Positions 51,604 through 59,369 of a stretch of 64,000 bases of DNA are shown one piece after another. The notes under the pieces are model-generated. The model saw nothing but the letters and a program-made list of their open reading frames with translations, did no database searches and was not told the DNA's origin. Positions within the stretch are counted from its first letter, which is position 1, and each line of letters opens with the position of its first letter. Origin of the DNA: Vagococcus penaei (GTDB taxonomy: Bacteria > Bacillota > Bacilli > Lactobacillales > Vagococcaceae); assembly GCF_001998885.1 (NCBI RefSeq), contig NZ_CP019609.1, positions 620,001 to 684,000 on the forward strand, read 5' to 3'. The translations under genes were made by a program, and so were the position numbers.

Positions 51604-52935
51604 TTATTTTTTTTCATAACGCTTTCGTTTTGATGAAGAAGGAATATTTAATTCATCACGGTACTTAGCTACTGTACGCCTTGATAAAGTAATATCTTGG
51701 CCTTTTAACAATTCCACAATTTTCTGATCAGACAGTGGCTTACTTTTATCTTCTTGTTCGACCACTTCTTTCACTTTACGCTTTATCATCTCAGTCGACA
51801 TTGCAGAATCACCCGATGTCGATGGCAACGATACACCAAAGAATGTTTTCAATTCATAGACGCCAAATTCAGTTTGAAGATATTTACCATTAACACAGCG
51901 ACTGACAGTTGATTCATGAATATCCAACTCCGTCGCAACATCTTTCATTAACATCGGTACTAATGGATGTGTTGTATCTAAAAAGAACTGATGCTGCTTT
52001 TTAACAATTACTTCACCAATTCTCAAAATAGTATCACCACGATAGTCAACACCACTTTGAATCCACTCAAATTCTTTTTTTCGATCAGCTAAATAATTTT
52101 TAACCTCTGGATCTCCCGTCGCAGACATTCGTTTAAAGTAATTCTCTTGAAACGTGACCTTTGGCATGCCTTGCTTAGTCGATTGAATACTCAGTCCACT
52201 TTCTGTTTGTCGAACCATTAAATCGGGGATAATATAAGCATCAGATATTGAGCCAAAGCGTGCCCCTGGAAATGGAGATAAACGTTGAACATAATCAAAA
52301 ACCTCTTGTATATCAATTAACGTAGTATCCAAAGCTTTTTCAATCACCGGCCACTTACGATCGGCTAGTTCTTCAAAAAATTCTTCTAAAATAATATAAG
52401 TCAGAACTGGCGCTTGGTCATCGCGTTCAGTTTGTAACATCAAACACTCTTGAAGGTTTCTTGCACCAATACCAGCAGGATCAAGAACTTGTAATAAACG
52501 TAGAGCATCAAGTAACTCGATATAACTCGCTTGTGTTTGCTCCATTGCTTGTTCTAATGTAATCGTTAAATAGCCATTAACATCTAAAAATTCAACAAGA
52601 TATAATGTTAATTGTCGCAAATAAGTATCCCGATAATTCAAATGGATTTGCTCAATGACATATTCAAATAATGATTCTTCTGTACTAGGTAACTGGCTTA
52701 ACCAATCTTGTGTACTGTCCCCACTACTAGATACACGACTATAAGCAGAACTATCATCGTCATCAATCTGTGTGCTTACTTCGAGCAAAGGATTTTCTAA
52801 TGATTTATTTTCTAAAAAGGATAATAATTCTGGCGTGCTAAATTGAAGCATTTTGATTGATTGTTGTAATTGTTGCGTCATCGCTAATTTTTGAGTTTGT
52901 TTTTGTTGTTGCGACAAATGTTGTTCAAAACGCAT
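51604..52935 (-). CDS. rpoN: RNA polymerase sigma-54 factor
   Basis: 443 residues from ATG at 52935. Region I is Gln-rich (MRFEQHLSQQQKQTQKLAMT; LQQSIKMLQFSTPELLSFL), the acidic region II follows, and the C-terminus has the HTH (DIHESTVSRCVNGKYLQTEF) and the RpoN box SRRTVAKYRDELNIP that reads the -24 element. Sigma-54 needs AAA+ activators; one (acoR) is 8 kb away in this window. An ATG three codons earlier lies against the SD. In the same place as Listeria rpoN, next to cggR. Confidence 0.96.
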   Translation of the reverse strand: MRFEQHLSQQQKQTQKLAMTQQLQQSIKMLQFSTPELLSFLENKSLENPLLEVSTQIDDDDSSAYSRVSSSGDSTQDWLSQLPSTEESLFEYVIEQIHLNYRDTYLRQLTLYLVEFLDVNGYLTITLEQAMEQTQASYIELLDALRLLQVLDPAGIGARNLQECLMLQTERDDQAPVLTYIILEEFFEELADRKWPVIEKALDTTLIDIQEVFDYVQRLSPFPGARFGSISDAYIIPDLMVRQTESGLSIQSTKQGMPKVTFQENYFKRMSATGDPEVKNYLADRKKEFEWIQSGVDYRGDTILRIGEVIVKKQHQFFLDTTHPLVPMLMKDVATELDIHESTVSRCVNGKYLQTEFGVYELKTFFGVSLPSTSGDSAMSTEMIKRKVKEVVEQEDKSKPLSDQKIVELLKGQDITLSRRTVAKYRDELNIPSSSKRKRYEKK

Positions 52936-52960
52936 ACTTATCATTTCCTTTCATTTACTC

Positions 52961-52988
52961 TTGCTATTTTTTTTTATTTTGGTAGAAT
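52961..52988 (+). promoter_or_regulatory. Promoter of tRNA-Arg
   Basis: -35 TTGCTA, 16-base spacer, extended -10 TGGTAGAAT (hexamer 52983-52988), 11 bases ahead of the tRNA. Confidence 0.7.
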
Positions 52989-52999
52989 AATAGAGTATT

Positions 53000-53071
53000 G
53001 CGTCCTTAGTGTAGTGGATATCACACAAGATTCCGGTTCTTGAGACAGGGGTTCGATTCCCTTAGGACGCG
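53000..53071 (+). tRNA. tRNA-Arg (anticodon CCG)
   Basis: 72 bases: acceptor GCGTCCT/AGGACGC, anticodon stem CAAGA/TCTTG with loop TTCCGGT (CCG), T loop GGTTCGATTCC, discriminator G. CCA not encoded. Single tRNA with its own promoter and terminator. Confidence 0.95.
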
Positions 53072-53141
53072 TTTTCATTGATGATTGTAACATATCTATA
53101 GTAACTAAAAAAGTTATCCATTAAATTTATTAATTTAAATC

Positions 53142-53180
53142 AAAAAACTCTTTCGACTAACTAAGTCAAAGAGTTTTTTT
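53142..53180 (+). terminator. Terminator after tRNA-Arg
   Basis: AAAAAACTCTTT-GAC and GTC-AAAGAGTTTTTT arms with small mismatch, T7 on the plus strand. Confidence 0.82.
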
Positions 53181-53224
53181 CATTTTGTAGCTTTGTAGAA
53201 ACATTTTATTTAACAAACAAAACT

Positions 53225-53254
53225 ATTGACCTTTATTGACCAATTAAGTAAACT
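53225..53254 (+). promoter_or_regulatory. CtsR box overlapping a clpP promoter
   Basis: 53225-53241 reads, on the complement, GGTCAATAAAGGTCAAT: 15 of 17 matches to the CtsR heptad repeat RGTCAAANANRGTCAAA. The first TTGACC also serves as a -35, with TAAACT 17 bases on (53249-53254). A second, extended -10 (TGTTAGAAT) lies nearer the gene. Heat-shock control by CtsR is inferred. Confidence 0.78.
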
Positions 53255-53329
53255 TGATGGTAGGTACTTAAACTTTTTTATGTTAGAATATAGTGTATTG
53301 GTAGTAAACCATATTAGGAGGAATGTTAA

Positions 53330-53926
53330 ATGAACCTTATCCCAACAGTTATCGAGCAATCGTCTAGAGGCGAACGTGCTTATGATATCTATTCAAGATT
53401 ATTGAAAGACCGAATTATCATGCTTAGCGGACCTATTGATGATAATGTGGCAAACTCTGTGATTGCACAACTTTTATTTTTAGAAGCACAAGATCCAGAA
53501 AAAGACATCTATTTATACATTAATTCACCAGGTGGTAGTGTCTCGGCTGGTTTAGCAATTTATGATACGATGAATTTTATCAAATCGGATGTCCAAACAA
53601 TCGTTCTTGGAATGGCTGCATCAATGGGTAGCTTCTTATTATCTTCTGGTGCTAAAGGGAAACGTTTTGCTTTGCCAAATGCTGAAGTGATGATTCACCA
53701 ACCACTTGGTGGCGCTCAAGGTCAAGCAACTGAAATTGAAATTGCGGCACGCCATATTTTAAAAACAAGAGAACGTTTAAACAACATTCTTGCTAAAAAT
53801 ACTGGCCAACCAATTGAAATTATTGAAAAAGATACTGACCGTGATAACTTCATGACAGCAGAAGATGCAAAAGAGTACGGTTTAATTGACGGTATCATGG
53901 AAAATAGTTCAAGCTTAAGTAAATAA
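53330..53926 (+). CDS. clpP: ATP-dependent Clp protease proteolytic subunit
   Basis: 198 residues; forms the 14-mer protease chamber for ClpX/ClpC/ClpE. Catalytic Ser98 in [11 protein letters not shown], His123 in [13 protein letters not shown], Asp in the DTDRDNFM region; N-terminal [20 protein letters not shown] is typical. SD AGGAGG is clear. A CtsR operator lies upstream, as in other low-GC Gram-positives. Confidence 0.98.
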   Translation: MNLIPTVIEQSSRGERAYDIYSRLLKDRIIMLSGPIDDNVANSVIAQLLFLEAQDPEKDIYLYINSPGGSVSAGLAIYDTMNFIKSDVQTIVLGMAASMGSFLLSSGAKGKRFALPNAEVMIHQPLGGAQGQATEIEIAARHILKTRERLNNILAKNTGQPIEIIEKDTDRDNFMTAEDAKEYGLIDGIMENSSSLSK

Positions 53927-53948
53927 ATCATTTAAGGAGTGTGGATAT

Positions 53949-54473
53949 ATGAGTATGACTGAAGTAGACACTAAAAAAATTGATAATTCACTAGGATTAG
54001 TATTTGGAGATGAAAATGCTCCGATTACAATCGTTGAATACATTAACTTACGTTGCCCGTTCTGTAAACAATGGTGGGATGAACGTAGTCAATTAATTGA
54101 TCAATATGTGGCAAACGGTAAAGTCAAACAAGTGATTAAATTATTTGATAAAGACAAGGAATCACTACAATCTGGTAACGTAATGCATCATCATGTACCA
54201 AATGACAACACAGCCAAAGCTGCTATCACTAAAATTTATGCAACCCAAAGCGAATGGGGTAGTTTAGATTCATTAGACGAAGTAGCAAATTATGCTGTTG
54301 ATAAACTTGGCTTTACTCATAATCCCGCAACTGAAGAATTGTCTAAGAAAATTGCACTTGAAGCAAAAGAAAATGGTGTATTCTTTATTCCAACAATGAT
54401 TGTTGGTGATCAAGTATTTGATCAAAAAATTAGTGAGGCTGAATTAACTGCCTTATTAGAAGGTAGTAACTAA
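53949..54473 (+). CDS. Cytoplasmic DsbA-like thioredoxin-fold protein
   Basis: 174 residues of the thioredoxin_4/DsbA type with active-site CPFC (Cys36, Cys39) in INLRCPFCKQWWDE, and a cis-Pro loop in VFFIPTMIVGDQ. No signal peptide or membrane helix, so it acts inside the cell. It lies 22 bases behind clpP and is probably co-transcribed under CtsR, pointing to a role in thiol or protein-quality stress (inference). A terminator follows. Confidence 0.87.
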   Translation: MSMTEVDTKKIDNSLGLVFGDENAPITIVEYINLRCPFCKQWWDERSQLIDQYVANGKVKQVIKLFDKDKESLQSGNVMHHHVPNDNTAKAAITKIYATQSEWGSLDSLDEVANYAVDKLGFTHNPATEELSKKIALEAKENGVFFIPTMIVGDQVFDQKISEAELTALLEGSN

Positions 54474-54489
54474 GAAAATATATCTAATT

Positions 54490-54526
54490 AAACAGCGACT
54501 AATCAAATTTAGTCGCTGTTTTTTAT
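54490..54526 (+). terminator. Terminator of clpP and the DsbA-like gene
   Basis: Perfect 13-base arms AAACAGCGACTAA/TTAGTCGCTGTTT with a 6-base loop, then TTTTT. Confidence 0.85.
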
Positions 54527-54534
54527 AATCAACT

Positions 54535-54576
54535 AAAAACACATCATGACTGGGATATTAGTCATGATGTGTTTTT
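54535..54576 (-). terminator. Terminator of the acetoin dehydrogenase operon
   Basis: Perfect 17-base arms (54535-54551 and 54560-54576) around an 8-base loop, abutting the acoC stop codon; the arm itself ends in T5 on the minus strand. Confidence 0.85.
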
Positions 54577-55794
54577 TTATACGATTAGAGCATATGGATT
54601 TTCTAAATAATAGACCACTCGCTGTAAAAATTCAGCAGCAGGAGAACCATCAATCACTTGGTGATCAAATGTCAAACTTAATGGTAATTCTTGGTGAATA
54701 ACTAACTGCTGTTCTTCATCTATATCAAGACGTCGACTAGTTGCGCCTATGCCTAAAATACCTACTTCTGGCGTATTTAAGATAGGCGTAAAGTATTCAA
54801 TGCCTAAACTACCTAAATTAGTAATTGTAAATGTAGAACCTGTGTACTTATCTCCAGCTAATGTACCATCAATTGCTTGTGATGTTACCTCGCTAAAATC
54901 TGACCCAATTTGTGTCAATGATTTTTGATGAACATTTTGAATCACAGGTACCACTAATCCATCATCTACGGCAACTGCTACTCCAACACTAACACCTTCA
55001 ACTAAAGTATGCTGCTGACCATCATACCACGCGTTCATTTCAGGATAATCTTGTAGCGCCAAACTGACAGCTTTAATTAATAATGTATTAATACTTAACG
55101 CCTGACGGTTTAGACTATCTCCAGCTTTTACTTTTAATTCTTTTCTGAACGTCATTAACTCGGTGATGTCAGCTTTGCGTTGTAAGGTTAATTGTGCTGT
55201 ATGGTGTAAGCTATGGTGCATTCTTTGCGCAATGACTTTTCTCATACCATTTAATCCTTCACCAATTGTACCCACTATACCACTATTAACTACTGCAGGA
55301 CTCGGTACATGACGGTTAACATCTAAACGTGTAATGCGACCATTCCCTCCAGTTCCAACAACATCTTGTAATTCATAACCTTTTTCAGCTGCTAATTTCC
55401 GTGCAAGTGGCGTAGCAAAAATCCGCGCACCTTCTTGGCGTTCCACACTCTGAATTTGTACTTCTGTATTCGTAGCTGATGGCTCTACTTGACTTTCAGT
55501 CTTCACTTTTTCTGATGTCGTTTCTGTTACGCCGTCACTTTTAGGTACTTCTTCACCTTCTGCTCCAACATAACCAATTGCTGCTTTACATGGCGCTTCG
55601 CCGCCGTCTTCAACACTAATCGCTAACAAAATTCCATCACATGGCGCTTCTACGTCGTGTGTTAATTTTTCTGAACTAATTGCAACAACTGGTTCACCTT
55701 TACTGACTTTATCTCCAACTTTTTTATACCATTGATCAACGGTTCCTTCCGTCATGGTTAAGCCTAAAGTTGGCATCATTAACATTTCTGCCAT
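54577..55794 (-). CDS. acoC: Acetoin dehydrogenase E2 (dihydrolipoyl acetyltransferase)
   Basis: 405 residues. An N-terminal lipoyl domain has the modified Lys in ISSEKLTHDVEAP; the E3-binding domain is ARIFATPLARKLAAEKGYEL to GRITRLDV. The catalytic acyltransferase domain ends with the active-site LTFDHQVIDGSPAAEFLQ. It moves the acetyl group from acetoin cleavage to CoA. GTG at 55803 is in frame but part of the SD; ATG at 55794 is chosen. Pyruvate dehydrogenase E2 is the alternative; one lipoyl domain, gene order and the neighbouring AcoR favour acetoin. Confidence 0.88.
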   Translation of the reverse strand: MAEMLMMPTLGLTMTEGTVDQWYKKVGDKVSKGEPVVAISSEKLTHDVEAPCDGILLAISVEDGGEAPCKAAIGYVGAEGEEVPKSDGVTETTSEKVKTESQVEPSATNTEVQIQSVERQEGARIFATPLARKLAAEKGYELQDVVGTGGNGRITRLDVNRHVPSPAVVNSGIVGTIGEGLNGMRKVIAQRMHHSLHHTAQLTLQRKADITELMTFRKELKVKAGDSLNRQALSINTLLIKAVSLALQDYPEMNAWYDGQQHTLVEGVSVGVAVAVDDGLVVPVIQNVHQKSLTQIGSDFSEVTSQAIDGTLAGDKYTGSTFTITNLGSLGIEYFTPILNTPEVGILGIGATSRRLDIDEEQQLVIHQELPLSLTFDHQVIDGSPAAEFLQRVVYYLENPYALIV

Positions 55795-55803
55795 TATTTT
55801 CAC

Positions 55804-56832
55804 CTACCCTTTTTTTAAATCACTAATTAATTCTTCTGCTTGTTTTAAAACTTTTTCCTTATCTGGTAAATAAAGTGCTTCTAAGTTACTTGCAAATGGC
55901 ACTGGTGTATTCGGTGCACAAATAGTCTTGATTGGTCCATCTAAGTAATCAAACGCTTTGTCACCTACTACTGATGCAATATCCGTTGCTGTATTATTAT
56001 GTGGATTCGCTTCATCAATCACGATCAAACGACCTGTTTTCTTCACTGATTCTAAAACTGTTTCTTGATCCCATGGTGCTACTGTAATTAAATCTATAAC
56101 TTCAACCGAAACACCTGATTTTTCTAGTTCTGTCGCAACATCTAGTGCAACATATAACATTTTACCAATCGTAACAATCGTTAAATCTGTTCCTTCACGC
56201 TTCACTTTAGCTTTTCCAATTTCAACCGTATAGTACTCTTCTGGAACTGTATCTTTTAATCCATAAAGTGTTTTATCTTCTGAAAATATAACAATATTAT
56301 CATCTTCAATCGCTGATAATAAAAGACCCTTTGCGTCATACGGATTTGATGGCACAACTACTTTTAGCCCTGGAATTGAGCCAAACATGCCATAATAAGA
56401 ACCTGAATGCTGTGCTGCTGCTGATGCTCCTGCACCATGACATGTACGAACAGTCATCGGAATTTTAGCTTTACCACCAAACATATACCGCATTTTTGAC
56501 CCTTGTGCTAATAAAGTATCAAAACAAAATCCTAAAAAATCATTAAACATTAATTCAGGAACTGGTCGTAGTCCAGTCGCCGCTGCACCAACAGAAGCAC
56601 CCATGTAACCCATCTCTGATATTGGTGTATCAATGACACGTTCCATACCATATTTTTCAACTAAACCTTTAGTAACACCGAACACACCACCCCAGGCACC
56701 ATTACCATCAAGATGGTCAACTAAAGCACCTCCAGCAATATCTTCACCTAATAAAATGACGCGGTCGTCTTTCTCCATTGCTAAATCTAGACCCTCATTA
56801 ATTGCTTGCATAAATGTTATTCTTCTACTCAT
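55804..56832 (-). CDS. acoB: Acetoin dehydrogenase E1 beta subunit
   Basis: 342 residues, a transketolase-like pyrimidine and C-terminal domain protein (RITFMQAINEGLDLAMEKDD; ALVDHLDGNGAWGGVFGVTK; TVRTCHGAGASAAAQHSGSY). Works with AcoA as a thiamine-diphosphate heterotetramer. ATG at 56832 with GAGGAG ahead is preferred over the GTG at 56841. It lies 9 bases ahead of acoC. Confidence 0.9.
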   Translation of the reverse strand: MSRRITFMQAINEGLDLAMEKDDRVILLGEDIAGGALVDHLDGNGAWGGVFGVTKGLVEKYGMERVIDTPISEMGYMGASVGAAATGLRPVPELMFNDFLGFCFDTLLAQGSKMRYMFGGKAKIPMTVRTCHGAGASAAAQHSGSYYGMFGSIPGLKVVVPSNPYDAKGLLLSAIEDDNIVIFSEDKTLYGLKDTVPEEYYTVEIGKAKVKREGTDLTIVTIGKMLYVALDVATELEKSGVSVEVIDLITVAPWDQETVLESVKKTGRLIVIDEANPHNNTATDIASVVGDKAFDYLDGPIKTICAPNTPVPFASNLEALYLPDKEKVLKQAEELISDLKKG

Positions 56833-56862
56833 TATCGTCACTCCTCGTCTTAATAATTATGC

Positions 56863-57831
56863 TTAAATTGATACATCTTCGTATAATGCTTCTGGATTTG
56901 GTAATGGACTATCTTGAGCAAATTTCACTGCATGCTCAGTATCTTTAACGGACTGTTCTTCAATAGCATCTGCTTGTGCTGCCGTTAACCATTTATTTTT
57001 AATAGCTACCTCACGAAAGGCAGAAATATTTTCGAATTCGCGTAATGCTTTTTCAAATCCATCTTGATCGCCTTTATATTTTTGTTCGTCTCCTTCAAAG
57101 TGTCCATAATTACGATAAGTTACACACTCTAAAATTGTTGGACCTTCACCATTTCGTGCACGGTCAATTGCTTCACCTGCTGCTTCATAAACAGCCATTA
57201 AATCTTTACCATCTACGCGTTTACCTGGTATTCCGTAAGCAGCACTACGCTCGGCAATCGTTTTTGATCCTGACGAGTACCACTGTGGTGTTGCTTCAGC
57301 AAAATAGTTGTTTTCGCAAACAAACACAACTGGTAATTTCCAAATCGCCGCCATATTGATAGACTCATGGAACGTTCCTTCATTCGAAGCACCGTCACCA
57401 AAGAAACAAATTGCGACATCATCTGTTTTTAAATATTTGTTACGCAATGCTGCACCTGTCGCAATTGGGAAACCTCCACCAACCATACCGTTTGCACCTA
57501 ACATTCCTTTGTCAATATCAGCAATATGCATAGACCCGCCTTTACCTTTACAAAGTCCCGTTGCTTTACCAAAGATTTCTGCCATCATGCCGTCTAAATC
57601 ACATCCCTTAGCGATACAATGCCCATGTCCACGGTGAGTCGATGTAATGTAATCTTTGTCTGTCAAATGAGCACATACACCTGTTGCCACAGCTTCTTCC
57701 CCTGCATAAAGATGGACAAATCCAGGAATTTCACCACGCGTGAAGATGCGATGCACTTCATCTTCAAAATTTCGAATATCGTTCATTGTTTTATAAATCC
57801 ACTCTGCTTTTTGCTTTGTCATTTTTTCCAT
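56863..57831 (-). CDS. acoA: Acetoin dehydrogenase E1 alpha subunit
   Basis: 322 residues with the thiamine-diphosphate motif GDGASNEGTFHESINMAAIW and the dehydrogenase E1 core (IPGFVHLYAGEEAVATGVCA; GGSMHIADIDKGMLGANGMV). It cleaves acetoin, releasing acetaldehyde and an acetyl unit. SD GGAGGATT. Followed by acoB after 30 bases. Confidence 0.92.
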   Translation of the reverse strand: MEKMTKQKAEWIYKTMNDIRNFEDEVHRIFTRGEIPGFVHLYAGEEAVATGVCAHLTDKDYITSTHRGHGHCIAKGCDLDGMMAEIFGKATGLCKGKGGSMHIADIDKGMLGANGMVGGGFPIATGAALRNKYLKTDDVAICFFGDGASNEGTFHESINMAAIWKLPVVFVCENNYFAEATPQWYSSGSKTIAERSAAYGIPGKRVDGKDLMAVYEAAGEAIDRARNGEGPTILECVTYRNYGHFEGDEQKYKGDQDGFEKALREFENISAFREVAIKNKWLTAAQADAIEEQSVKDTEHAVKFAQDSPLPNPEALYEDVSI

Positions 57832-57846
57832 GGTAAATCCTCCTTG

Positions 57847-59181
57847 TTATATCATGTCACTTGCTAATTCGCCCATCATTTCTGATAAGGTCGGATGTGC
57901 AAATGTCATGTGTTCAATTTCTTCTAAGCGTCCTTCTGATTGTTTAATTGCAAGCAATGTATGAATTAATTCAGTAGCATTAGCTCCAACAATCACTGCA
58001 CCTAAAATTTCATGGTACTGTTTCTCGGAAATGATTTTAATAAACCCGGTTGTTTCATTCCCAGCAATTGCACGACCATTCGCTGAATACGGTGTTTTTG
58101 CGACTTGTACATCATAGCCGTGTTCACGTGCTTCTTCTGCTGTTAAGCCAAAGCTAGCAATTTCAGGATGTGTATACACACACTTAGGTATCATTTCTTT
58201 ACTAAGTGGTGCTTCTTTCTGACCGAACATATGTCGGACAGCTTTGATTCCTTCTTTACTTGCTGCATGTGCTAACATGTAGCTATCGACTAAATCACCC
58301 ACAGCATAAATAGTTTTAATCGATGTCTGGTAAAAGCGATTAATCTGAATAAATTTAGCATTTGTTGTTTTTTCTAAACCGAGTTGTTCGGCTAATGCTA
58401 GATTAGCTTGACGACCAGTCACAACTAATAAAGACTCAAATGGAATGACTTGATTATCGAGTGTCATTTTATTCGGAGAGACTTCTTGAATATGCGCTTT
58501 TACTATAACCTCAACACCCATTTTCATTAACTTTTGCTTAATTATTTGACGTGCTTCTGGGTCTTCAGTTAATAAAATATCTGGTGCAACTTCTACGACA
58601 CTCACCTTAGTTCCAAGTGGTGCCATCGCAAAGGCTAATTCAATACCAATCACTCCACCACCAATAATAACAAGCGATTCAGGTAACTCTGTCATATCAA
58701 AAAATGTATCAGTTGTATGATAATCAACTGTATCTAATCCTTTGATGGGTGGAACAAACGGATGACTACCAGTAGCTAATAAAAGATAGTCCGTTTCGTA
58801 AGTAATGTCATTCACTTGCACCAAGTGCTTGCTCTGAACAATCGCCTCCCCTTTTATATAATCAATCCGGTGTTGCTTAAATAAATAATGAATGCCTTGT
58901 TGCAATTGATTAACAACGCCATCTTTACGTGTCACTAGTTTTTGGTAATCAATCGCTGTGACATCATTTTCAATTCCAAACGCTTTTGCTTCATCAAATT
59001 GCTCCATCCAAGCGGCATGTTTTAAATAAGCCTTTGATGGAATGCATCCAACATTTAAGCACGTTCCTCCGATTTTATGTTTTTCAATAACTGCTACTTT
59101 TTTACCAAGCTTAGCTGCTTCAATCGCAGCAACGTAACCACCTGGTCCAGCACCAATCACTATCAGATCGTACTTTGTCAT
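57847..59181 (-). CDS. lpd: Dihydrolipoamide dehydrogenase (E3)
   Basis: 444 residues. FAD fold YDLIVIGAGPGGYVAAIEAA, redox disulfide GGTCLNVGCIPSKA, NAD fold LVIIGGGVIGIELAFAMAP and the C-terminal active-site HAAS-containing interface and His-Glu pair in TFAHPTLSEMMGELA. It reoxidises the lipoyl group of AcoC. ATG at 59181, after GGAAGGTGATAGC, is preferred over the start at 59205. First gene of the acetoin operon, 40 bases past a sigma-54 promoter; also called acoL in this setting. Confidence 0.93.
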   Translation of the reverse strand: MTKYDLIVIGAGPGGYVAAIEAAKLGKKVAVIEKHKIGGTCLNVGCIPSKAYLKHAAWMEQFDEAKAFGIENDVTAIDYQKLVTRKDGVVNQLQQGIHYLFKQHRIDYIKGEAIVQSKHLVQVNDITYETDYLLLATGSHPFVPPIKGLDTVDYHTTDTFFDMTELPESLVIIGGGVIGIELAFAMAPLGTKVSVVEVAPDILLTEDPEARQIIKQKLMKMGVEVIVKAHIQEVSPNKMTLDNQVIPFESLLVVTGRQANLALAEQLGLEKTTNAKFIQINRFYQTSIKTIYAVGDLVDSYMLAHAASKEGIKAVRHMFGQKEAPLSKEMIPKCVYTHPEIASFGLTAEEAREHGYDVQVAKTPYSANGRAIAGNETTGFIKIISEKQYHEILGAVIVGANATELIHTLLAIKQSEGRLEEIEHMTFAHPTLSEMMGELASDMI

Positions 59182-59218
59182 GCTATCACCTTCCTTTATT
59201 GTCATTCACTTAACTAAT

Positions 59219-59234
59219 TGCAATTACTGTGCCA
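59219..59234 (-). promoter_or_regulatory. Sigma-54 (-24/-12) promoter of the acetoin operon
   Basis: Minus strand TGGCACAGTAATTGCA, which fits the consensus TGGCACG-N4-TTGCW at all but one base. It lies about 40 bases ahead of the lpd start. rpoN and an AcoR-type activator are encoded in the same window. Confidence 0.88.
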
Positions 59235-59252
59235 AGTTTCAAATTCTTTATA

Positions 59253-59266
59253 TGTAAAGGGTTTCA
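59253..59266. promoter_or_regulatory. Cre-like CcpA site in the acetoin control region
   Basis: TGTAAAGGGTTTCA matches 13 of 14 positions of TGWAANCGNTNWCA (the central C is G). It sits between the -24 box and the enhancer region, so CcpA binding could block looping of AcoR. Inference from sequence only. Confidence 0.5.
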
Positions 59267-59296
59267 TTTTGAAGTAAAAAAAATTGAGACAAAAAC

Positions 59297-59325
59297 GTCC
59301 CATTGTGTTGCAACATATTGTCCCA
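59297..59325. promoter_or_regulatory. Candidate AcoR enhancer (upstream activator) sites
   Basis: Two copies of GTCCCA (59297-59302, 59320-59325) flank a perfect palindrome TGTTGCAACA (59306-59315). They lie some 65-90 bases upstream of the -24 element, the right distance for a looping enhancer-binding protein. Confidence 0.5.
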
Positions 59326-59334
59326 CTTTTTCAC

Positions 59335-59369
59335 AAAAAAATAAGCAATTAAATAATTGCTTATTTTTT
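59335..59369 (-). terminator. Terminator after acoR
   Basis: Perfect 15-base arms AAAAAATAAGCAATT/AATTGCTTATTTTTT with a 4-base loop. It overlaps the acoR stop and separates acoR from the sigma-54 promoter region. Confidence 0.85.

Noticed and set aside
53000-53071. tRNA-Arg as an integration site for a mobile element
   Set aside because: No integrase and no repeated tRNA 3' end nearby; the flanks are rpoN and clpP.
57045-57637. Two plus-strand frames of over 100 codons opposite acoA
   Set aside because: Antisense to a highly conserved E1 alpha gene and without start signals.
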